Below are positions 56,431 to 64,000 of a stretch of 64,000 bases of DNA, one piece after another. Below the pieces are notes generated by a model. The model saw only the letters and a list, made by a program, of their open reading frames with translations, ran no database searches and was not told where the DNA came from. A program made the translations under genes and the position numbers. The stretch lies in contig SADC01000413.1 of NCBI GenBank assembly GCA_004194705.1, positions 1-64,000 of the forward strand. Direction: 5' to 3'. This stretch comes from Ditylenchus dipsaci (Eukaryota; Nematoda; Chromadorea; Rhabditida; Anguinidae). Each line of letters starts with the position of its first letter. The first letter of the stretch is position 1.

Positions 56431-57607
56431 ACGCCCCTAGCTTTAGTTATCATTGGATGTAGAGCATTATAATAAGAAAACCACCTAACAATAAACCATT
56501 AAATCATTAGCAAAGTACTTTTTAAATGGCAAAAAATTTTGGGCGCTACTTGGATATACCCCCCCCCCCAAATCAACTTTTTTCAAAGTGTTTCCAAACA
56601 CCCTATATCGACCTAAAATGGCCTCAGGAGTTCAAAAAAGGCATTATTTTTGAGTTCTGGTCAATAAAAAACTGAGTTTTGGGACCACCCAAAATCACCC
56701 ATTTTGACCATTTTCAAAGAGATTTAGGTCTGTATTTGGGTGGAAATGGACCAAAAATGGGCCAATTTAGTGTGAAAAAGAAGATGTTGAACATAGTTTT
56801 GTTGACTGGGGCCTACCGCATAAATAAACTCTGGTATGCATACTTTTTTATGCATCCAGAGTCACTTTCGAGTGATTTGCGTCTAAGGTATGTGGGTGTG
56901 CGCATCTCAACCCCAAGCAACCAAGCCCCCTGCGCCCCGAAGAGGGCGCAGGGGGCTTGGTTGGTTAGAGATGCGCGCACTCACTTACCTTAGACATAAT
57001 TCCGAGAAGACTCTTGAACAAAAATGCATTTAGAGACTATTTTTGCCCAGCTCCAGTGACCAAAACATGGTAAAACAGGTAAAAAGTCAAATTTCAAAAG
57101 TGTCCAAAACTCGATTTTTTATTGACCAGAAGTTAAAAATAATGTCTTTTTTGAACTTCTGAGGGCATTTTAGGTCGATATAAGGTGTTTGGAAACACTT
57201 TTAAAAAAGTTGATTTGGGGGGGGGGTGGTATATCCAAGTAGGGTCAAATTTTGATATTTTAAATATTCTTCTAAGCAAACACAACAAATAGGCTCTAAA
57301 GAACAAAAACTTTTCAACCAATGATCTGGTAAAATAATTTAAAAAAAGGAGTCCTGAAATTTGTCAAAAGAATATTTTACACTTTTAAGTGCATAGTGCT
57401 AATTAAATTTTTGAATGGACAAATTTAAAGTGTGCTCTTGCAAATACGTGAAAAAGTAAAAAATTAGTGCAAAAGAACAAGACTTGTGGCAACTGTTTAA
57501 AGAAAAGAAGCTCTATTTGAAAAAAGCACAGACAGGTATATAAATGCGGCGATTTCATATTAAAATCATAACTTTTATTCAATATTTTACTTTCGACACC
57601 AGATATA
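56430..57607 (+). promoter_or_regulatory. Upstream region of pectate lyase copy 2, disrupted by an insertion
   Basis: Matches the copy-1 upstream region up to AAAGTACTTTTTAAATGGC, is then interrupted by the 56542-57246 element, and resumes at TTTTGATATTTTAAATATTC. TATATAAATGCGG at 57537-57549 is conserved 64 nt before the ATG, so the core promoter is intact and the insertion is about 360 bp upstream of the start. Confidence 0.7.
56542..57246. mobile_element. 705-bp hAT-type element in the copy-2 upstream region
   Basis: AAATTTTG flanks it at 56534-56541 and 57247-57254; copy 1 shows the empty site. Ends GGCGCTACTTGGATATACC and GGTATATCCAAGTAGGGTC are imperfect inverted repeats followed by C/G runs and a long arm (GTGTTTCCAAACACC..). 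A central hairpin (CCCCCTGCGCCCCGAAGAGG..) is shared with 62780-63060. No transposase. Confidence 0.85.
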
Positions 57608-58347
57608 ATGTATAACTTTTCTTTTTTACTAATTCTTTTCTTGCTTATTGCAACGTTCAATTCTGTTCTTGCTGTTTTTCCGACTGCTACCGACTGTACG
57701 CCAGTTGATAAGACTATTCCCGTAGCAAGTGGTCAAACTTATAATGGCCAGAACAAGTGTCTGACAGCTGGTCCAAGATTGGGCAGTGGCAATCAAGATG
57801 AAAACCAGATGGCAATATTTTTAGTTCAGGATGGTGGTAAAGTGATCAATGTTATTTTTGGAGATGATGGGGCTGATGGAATTCATTGCAAGGGCACTTG
57901 CAACATTCAAAACTGTTTTTGGACTAATGTGGGTGAAGATGCAGCTACTTTTAGAGGTGGTTCAGGTTCTAATTCAGTGGTAGATGGAGGTGGGCTAAAG
58001 GGCTGATGACAAATGCTTCCAAATGGATGGGGGTGGCCCTGTAACTATTAAAAACTTTGAGTGTGATCAATGTGGCAAGCTGATCCGGTATTGTGGCAAC
58101 TGTGGCACTCAAGTACCCCGAAATATAGTAGTGCAAAATGTGGTGGTTAGAGATTTGGGCAAAAGTCTGGTAGCTGTCAACTCCAACTTTGGTGACACTG
58201 CCAAGATCACTGGAGTGACTGTGTATGGTGCTAAGAAGCCCATTTGTGAGACTTATCAAGGCAACACTAGTGGTGGAAAGCAGAGCCAACCAAAGACGAT
58301 CCATACAATCCTAAGAACTGCCAGTTCAGTGGTGTGACAAATAAATG
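57608..58347 (+). CDS. Pectate lyase, PL family 3, copy 2
   Basis: Same architecture as copy 1 without the internal duplication: signal peptide ending SVLA, FPTATDCTPVDKTIPVASG, DDGADGIHCKGTCNIQNCFW, VGEDAATFRGGSGSNSVVDG, DKCFQ-equivalent CFQMDGGG, GKLIRYCGNC, VPRNIVVQNVVVRDLGKS and CETYQGNTSGGK. Relative to copy 1 it lacks one G in each of two G-runs near 57990-58005, which break the frame at ..DGGGLKG, and one A after NTSGG (58278), which shifts the last 20 residues. All three are homopolymer losses. GKLIRY replaces GKLIRS. If the losses are sequencing errors, this is the cleaner of the two genes, about 245 residues, intronless. Family members in plant-parasitic nematodes are about this size. 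Confidence 0.85.
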
Positions 58348-58429
58348 AAAATACCAAATTTCATTGAGCCAATATATGATCTTTTTTCTGAAACCATAAA
58401 TATAAAACTTATACAAACTTATAAGTTTT

Positions 58430-59192
58430 GTCACGTTTTCACAATAAACTATTGCTGCATTTAGTGCTAAAATGGCGGTGAGATTCTGTTCTTTCTTTTC
58501 TTTTTAATTATTAAGTTATATGTCATCTCTACACAGAGTTATGGCTTGTAGAATGCCAGTGTAAAACATTTGGAAAATCCCTGCTTCAGCAAACAAGTTG
58601 TAATTTATCTTAACTTTTAAAAACCAAAAAGTCTATGTTTGGTACTGTAAGAAAGCTGAACTCTTGACAGTCATTTTAGTGTATTAGGAACATATGTGGA
58701 GTGTAAAAATCACGACGCACCACTTGAAAATTTTTGGGTATCTTGTTGTATTTTGACCATGCACAATTTGTTACTTTCCGAGCCCTTTTTCACCTAATTG
58801 ATCCATCATTGAAGCAAAAAGGACCCGCACTATCATGCTTAGTTCTTGCACTATATGATCTTTTTAAAATATCAGGTTCAATTTAGCCCCACACTTTATA
58901 TACCATTTGAAAGTAAAAGATTTTAGGCTACAAAAAATCCTGTGTTTGAAATATTTTTGCTGAATTAAAGTTTGCAGCAAATAATCAGTTTGAAAATCCG
59001 TGAATGACTTTTGGATCACCTTAAATTAAAAACTAGATAAAAAAATTCGCGAATTATTTATTGCTTAAATGATGAAATCCAGTTCTCATAGTAACAATTT
59101 TTGTCAACTCCAATGGAGATCCATCACGCACTCCTTGATTGTAAAGACTGTTTGAATCGTTGAGCTCTGTTCGACTATCACCATTGACTAAG
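58430..59192. other. Stretch between pectate lyase copy 2 and the next ORF
   Basis: No supported gene; TTTATT at 59057-59062 is a minus-strand poly(A) signal for the ORF ending at 59193. Confidence 0.35.
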
Positions 59193-59890
59193 TCACTTCC
59201 AACCGTTCACTTCTATTGACATATTGTGATTTTCACTTATTTTTTGTTTTATACTTGCTAGTATCGAAGAAGCTGTGGCTTTGTGCAAGTTTACAATATG
59301 CTCAAGTCTTATTGCCCCTTCACCATGTCCAACTGTTAAATTTAATGTAGCCATTGTGCGTACTAGTAATAACTCATCAAAAAATTCTGCTAAAACTTCG
59401 TCATTTTCCAAGATGTCATCTTTTTCATCGTCTACAATATGTTGCACAACTTGTGTTTGATGATAAAGACCACCTTGTCCTTGAGGAATCGCGAAGTTTT
59501 CTAAATTTAGTAATGGTTTCGGATAATGGATGTCAAAAGCGATAAAATTCAGGGTTTTTACCGCTTTTTAGTCTTTTTAAACGAACAAAAAGACTAAAAA
59601 GCGATAAAATATGGCGATAAAAAAAATCAACACCGGCTGAGGTTAACGCTGACTTTTTTGCGACAAGCTAGTCCAACTCCTTAGCTAACTTTTTTGGTAA
59701 CTAGCTGGCCGAGAAAACGGTTTCTCATTATTTTAAGCCAAAGATATTGAAAAGCGATAAAAAGACTAAAAAGCGATAAAAAACCCTGAATTTTATCACT
59801 TTTAACATCCATGTTTCGGATATGGTTTTTAACGGGCAGCTCATTGCAGTTATATGTCAGTACAGCCGAACCTCGGCAAGAGTTCTTCAT
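59193..59890 (-). CDS. Unrecognised acidic-helical protein, ORF split by a MITE
   Basis: The minus strand is open from about 59525 to a stop at 59193: PKPLLNLENFAIPQGQGGLY, HQTQVVQHIVDDEKDDILEN, DEVLAEFFDELLLVRTMATL, then a region with GHGEGAIRLEHIVNLHKATA and KQKISENHNMSIEVNGWK. Upstream of a 288-bp insertion (59526-59813) the coding character resumes from ATG 59890 (MKNSCRGSAVLTYNC, NELPVKNHI). Joining the two after removing the element and one target copy needs one further base change. AATAAA (minus) is at 59062-59057. No domain was recognised; the first segment may continue from an upstream exon. Confidence 0.4.
59526..59813. mobile_element. 288-bp MITE with 9-bp target duplication
   Basis: TTTCGGATA at 59517-59525 and 59814-59822. 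Ends ATGGATGTCAAAAGCGATAAAA and TTTTATCACTTTTAACATCCATG are inverted repeats with inner AAAAAGACTAAAAAGCG words. A 9-bp duplication is typical of Mutator-like elements. Confidence 0.8.
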
Positions 59891-59924
59891 AAAGTTAGGT
59901 TGGCCGATATAGAATTAAAAGGGC

Positions 59925-60350
59925 GGGACTTCTACGGCTACTTTTGACATTGACTGCTACTTCACTTCACATACATTTTTCCACATATTTTGTTTCTTAT
60001 CTCAGATATTTTCACACCGTTTTGTAGGTGAGATGTTTCTCCTTCGATTGCGTGGTCAAACAGCCTGATCAAAAATAACTTTTGAGAAAATCACAACAAA
60101 CTCACACTAAAAACCGTGATTTTCTACCTAGGTCTTTTTAATGGAGTTTTACCTGGTATTTGTTTTGATTTTTCGAAAATCATTTTTAATCAAGATGTTT
60201 GAAGACTCAATTGATAGAGGAAAGCCTCAGCTACGAAACGGTGTAAAAACATCTGAGAAAAGAAAACAAAATATGTGAAAAAAAATGTACGTGAAGTGAA
60301 GTAGCAGTCAATGTCGAAAAGTAGCCGTAGAAGTCCCCCTTTTAAGTAAA
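59925..60350. mobile_element. Foldback with GGGACTTCTACGGCTACTTTT ends
   Basis: GGGACTTCTACGGCTACTTTTGACATTGACTGCTACTTCACTTC pairs with the right end near 60290-60345 (GAAGTAGCAGTCAATGTCG..GTAGAAGTCCC). A partial copy lies at 5950-6140 (GGGACCTCTACGGCTAC..CTCACTGCAAAACGGTG). Confidence 0.75.
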
Positions 60351-60359
60351 GTTACCTTG

Positions 60360-61035
60360 TACACAGTGCCGCAACTTGAACTTTCTCAAGGGGGGGGTAA
60401 TTTGCCTAATTTTCACGGTCAAGGGGGGGGGGGTAACGTGTTTCCAAAGGGATGGGTAATTACTCCTACGACATCCAATATTATGATTTATTCATAAATG
60501 CAATAATGATTTGAGCAAGACTGCTGTTCAAAATGCAAAAAAAACCTTTTACCAGGCTGTAGTGACCAAATCGTAATAGAATATACTAATACGAAAATCT
60601 CGAGCTGTGAGAGCAGCAGGTTCTTGTGCGAATTTTTTGAAGAATCCTTCTATCGCGGTTGATTTTCGAAATGGGCAACTTTTTCGCCGAAAACTTCATT
60701 TGAACTAAACTCTTTGGGAAAGAGTTTACAAAGAAATTATTTATTTTATATTGTAGAGGAGAGAATGGGCTTTCTAACGCATATTTAATTTCTTATTTTC
60801 GTTAAGTTATTTTGTTGGTTAAGAAATACATGCATTTCAAAATCAATTCTTATTTTTAGACCACAAATTTTTGCCAGAAGGTGCTTGTAGCTTTTTCTAC
60901 AACAGTTACGTACTATTTATGCTACAAAGAAGAAATTTCTCTATGAAATTTTGAACCAGAACCTGATGGTCTCACAGTTCAAGATTTTTGTGCCAATACT
61001 CTTTGATATTTTCTCTCTTTTTTATTTTTTATGGC
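60360..61035. other. Stretch with G tracts, no gene
   Basis: G runs at 60395-60440 (AAGGGGGGGGTAATT and GGGGGGGGGGTAACG). Nothing else recognised. Confidence 0.35.
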
Positions 61036-61039
61036 AAAC

Positions 61040-61330
61040 GACACAACATTAGAAAACTCAGCCAAAGTAGCTTTTTCATAAGTATAAATAGAAGGGTAAT
61101 ACTTTTTTCTAGTACCAAAATTTAACATGCATAGAAAACTCTTTGTAAAGTTAGAGATTTTTTTCTTGACACATAAACGTGTAGCCCAGAATCTCAGCTT
61201 TCTAACTAGACTTCAATTTCCTGTAAAAGATTTCAAGGAGATGAAGATTTTGAGCTTTGTATGAAGTAACTTTTTCGACCAAGTTCCTCCATTCAGACCC
61301 CTAAATCTCCAACTTTTTTAAATCTTTTAC
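61040..61330. repeat. Second copy of the 11600-11890 repeat
   Basis: Same order of words (CTCAGCCAAAGTAGC, TAACATGCATAGAAAA, TCTTGACACAT.AACGTGTAG). Confidence 0.7.
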
Positions 61331-61799
61331 TAAAGAAAGATATCTTGTTGAGTAGCTGAGATTTAGGGCTACACGATAGTTAAGAAAATTTCAAAACTGT
61401 ATCTACAAAATGTGGAGAAAAAGAGAAAAGTTCAAATAAAAATAAAAATTTGGTACTAGAATTAAGTATTTTGGTACTAGAAAAAAGTACCACCCAAAAG
61501 AAGAAGAAATGCTGCATTAAATAAATTCACCGCTTACCAGTCTAAAAAAACCATACCTGACCCCAAGGAGCCAACGAAAAAATGGGCTTTTTGAAGGGGT
61601 CCTCCCACACATTTTCCGTCTGATTTTGTGATATTCATGTTTTTTGTGAAAAAATAGACAAGAGTACACTGATGTTACAGTTGCCAATTCGCGTTTTGAA
61701 AAATTATTAAAAAAAAGCCATGCTCAGTGGCAAAAAGCGTTTTCTATCGTTTTAATTTTCAAAATGCATTTGGCGCGATTCGAGCTCGACTTTAGGCGG

Positions 61800-62025
61800 G
61801 CAAACCTTTTTCTTGCCGTAAAAATACTTCTTTTTTAAAAAAACTTTTTTTGCCTCAAATTTTTTCTCGCTGTAAAACGACTTTCCACGGCAAAAGAAAA
61901 TATGCGTTGCGGCAGAAAAAAGTATTTAAGCGGCAGAAAAAAGTTTTTCTACGGCAACAAAAAGTATTTTTGCGGCAAAACCTATTGCGGCAAAAAAAGT
62001 ATTTTTACGGCAAGAAAAAGGTTTG
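61800..62025. repeat. Tandem CGGCAAAAAAAGTATTTT repeat
   Basis: Eight or so units of 18-25 bp in both orientations: GGGCAAACCTTTTTCTTGCCG at the left and CGGCAAGAAAAAGGTTTGCCC at the right are the inverted ends, with units of GCGGCAGAAAAAAGT type between. Confidence 0.7.
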
Positions 62026-62504
62026 CCCCTTTAGGCTGACCCACTAAAGCTTAGTCCTGCTAAAAATCTGTCATTTAAAACTAACTTATCAAAATCAATT
62101 CTTGAAGGTGAGGAGCAGGAGAATTTGGTATTGTGCTAATTATTTGCTTTAATCTCTAATAATCATGCTATTTTGATCTGAAGGTAGAGTACGAGCCAAA
62201 TGAACTCCAATAGACTCTATCTTTGCAGTGGCTCGATTTTCATTTAATTCAATTTTTAAAGCATGTATAAAAATTGAGCTTTCCAGTTGCACGTAGATTG
62301 TTGCATTAAAGTCATCAGTGTACGTGCTGTAATAAATAATTCAAAGGTAGCTTATTTTGGAAGTCTTTAATTTTCGAGATTTTAAGACCAATTTTGGTAA
62401 AAGTGAAGCCTAAATTTTTAACAGCAACGAAAGTTTTAGGTTTTAAAAAATATACAATGTTAGGGTTAAAAAAGCAAAACTGATTTGAAAAAAGTTAGGT
62501 TGCA

Positions 62505-63315
62505 GTATAGAATCCTCCCCCCCCCCACGCAGAGTGATCGGATGGAAGAGATAACTTCATATTCGTGTTTCTCGACCCCGATTTCGTGAGAAAGCCGCCG
62601 GTTTTTTGATTCTAATAAAAAAATTTCGAACCACAGGGGGGGGTATCAAAATTTGATAAATTTAAATTGGCGCTTTTTGAATTTTAAAGGGATCACGAGC
62701 TGTATTGGAAGGGGATCAGAGGGGGCCACTTTTATGGCAGAACAATAAAAAGTAAATACATGTATTCTTCGACTGCCTCACCATGTTTTTCAACTGGGCC
62801 GTGGCAAAAAGAGACTCTTTTTATGGTCAAGTGTACTTCTCGAAATCATGTCTAAGGGAAGTGTGTGCGCGCATCTGTAACTCTCAAGCCCCTGCGCCCC
62901 GAAGGGGGCGCAGGGGGCTTGGAGTTGAGATGCGCACACCCACATACCTTAGACACAAATCACTCGAAAGTGACTCTGGATGCATGAAAAGCATGCATAC
63001 CAGAGTTATTTATGCGGTAGGCCCCAGTATTCAAAACTATGTTCAACATCTTCTTGTTAGTGGGTCCTGTGTAATTAGTGGATCCCTTTTATTCCCTTCC
63101 CCTCCCAATGCAGCGCTTAATCCATTTAAAAATCAAAAGACGCCAATTTAAATTTTTCAAATTTTGACTAAAAAACCATGATACCCCCTGTGGATCGAAA
63201 TTTTTTTTTTCTCAGAATCCAAAAAGCGCGCGGTTTTCTCATGAAATCGGGATCGAGAAACACGAATATGATGTTATCTTCTCCACTTGATCACTCCCCG
63301 TGGGGGGAGGGATTC
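62505..63315. mobile_element. Foldback enclosing a 56542-type fragment
   Basis: GAATCCTCCCCCCCCCCACG..AACTTCATATTCGTGTTTCTCGA at the left pairs with CGAGAAACACGAATATGATG..GTGGGGGGAGGGATTC at the right. The interior 62780-63060 carries the hairpin CCCCTGCGCCCCGAAGGGGG and the GCATACCAGAGTTATTTATGC tract found in 56542-57246. Confidence 0.7.
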
Positions 63316-63534
63316 TGAACTGAAGCCAAAATTTAACTGTAGGAGAGCCCGTTTAATAGAAAAATACGGTAGATCAATAAATGCTGAATCTAGTAACAGA
63401 AGATAGACTTTCTGTAATTGCGAAAAACAGAAAGTTATGAGCAACTGGGTAAAATTGACCCAGTTGCACAGTATGAGCGTTAATATCATTCATTAGGCAA
63501 AAAAATGAAGAGATTTGAGTAGGGTTGGGTGATG

Positions 63535-63600
63535 GTTATATAACCGGTTATAAAACCGGTCATTTAATATTAAATGACCGAGACGTAAAATGCGGTCGTT
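63535..63600. repeat. AACCGGTTATAAAACCGGT / CATTTAATATTAAATG palindromes
   Basis: Two short palindromes back to back, followed to 63680 by an AT-rich TAATAATATAA simple repeat. Confidence 0.6.
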
Positions 63601-63687
63601 CTAATATCTAATAATATAATATAATAATCTATAATCTATATAATAATCTAATAACATAATTCTAATAATATTAGAATTTGTCTGGTA

Positions 63688-63874
63688 CAGTCCACTCTCG
63701 ATACAGTGTAGCTCGCGGGGATCGGAAAAATATACACTATATCGAGGGTTACACTATATCGAGGGTTACACTTTAAACTAGTTTGGCTTAGGGCTGACTA
63801 AATGAGATTGAAAAAATATACACTATATCGAGATCTACACTATATCGAGGGTACACTGTATCGAGAGTTGACTG
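63688..63874. mobile_element. TA-flanked MITE with CAGTCCACTCTCGATACAG ends
   Basis: Starts CAGTCCACTCTCGATACAGTG and ends TGTATCGAGAGTTGACTG, bordered by TA. ACACTATATCGAGGGT words repeat five times inside. Confidence 0.8.
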
Positions 63875-64000
63875 TAGCCGTTTCTATATAACGTAATGTT
63901 GAACTTTTTTTAACTTTCTATCAGAAAACATTAAAAAAATTAAATTAATCAAAAACGTAAGTGATGGACAAACATAGTCTAAATACTATGTAGAGAGTGC

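Overview
The window is animal nuclear DNA from a small invertebrate. The genes are split by short introns (many 37-60 nt) with GT..AG borders, several starts lie 4-11 nt after an AG preceded by T-rich sequence (compatible with spliced-leader trans-splicing), and poly(A) signals AATAAA follow stops closely. Base composition is AT-rich and genes are sparse. Two intronless family-3 pectate lyase copies with signal peptides point to a plant- or fungus-feeding lineage that acquired cell-wall enzymes by transfer. A plant-parasitic or aphelenchid/dorylaimid-type nematode is the most natural guess, but the wolframin homologue and the weak TTTCAG consensus keep other microinvertebrates open. I do not name a species.

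Layout. 0-14.8 kb: a tentative minus-strand gene, one or two orphan exons, and otherwise nested foldback elements, MITEs and tandem arrays. 14.9-15.7 kb: gene A, a signal-peptide, single-pass membrane protein with a dibasic cleavage site; a diverged paralogue (gene B) lies inverted at 49.1-50.1 kb. 17.2-19.0 kb (minus): C-terminal half of a wolframin (WFS1) gene. 20.8-22.7 kb: a LARP1-like La-motif protein with a TA-flanked MITE in its last intron. 25.0-26.9 kb: two very small genes, the second apparently split by a 907-bp foldback with 8-bp target duplications. 27.0-29.0 kb: two Harbinger-like elements rich in the palindrome ATCCGCGGAT, one with a transposase C-terminus. 31.0-31.8 kb: an unrecognised acidic/charged protein. 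37.0-39.6 kb: a complete 14-exon PLRG1/Prp46 spliceosomal WD40 gene. 43.5-44.7 kb (minus): a two-exon secreted eight-cysteine protein. 47.1-48.0 and 57.6-58.3 kb: tandem pectate lyase copies. 54.4-55.7 kb: a hAT relic interrupted by a MITE. 59.2-59.9 kb (minus): an unrecognised ORF split by a 288-bp element. The rest is repeats.

Two themes run through the window. First, mobile DNA: at least five insertions can be delimited to the base by 8-9 bp target-site duplications, and two terminal-repeat families (ends TACCGTAT.. and CAGTC.ACTC..) occur many times. Second, nearly every recognisable gene carries one or more single-nucleotide frameshifts at which the conserved protein resumes in another frame. 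Because this hits conserved housekeeping genes (PLRG1, LARP, wolframin) as well as duplicates, uncorrected long-read indels are the likeliest explanation, and apparent pseudogenes here should be judged with that in mind. Exon boundaries were worked out by hand from splice signals and protein similarity remembered for the families; no database search was possible.
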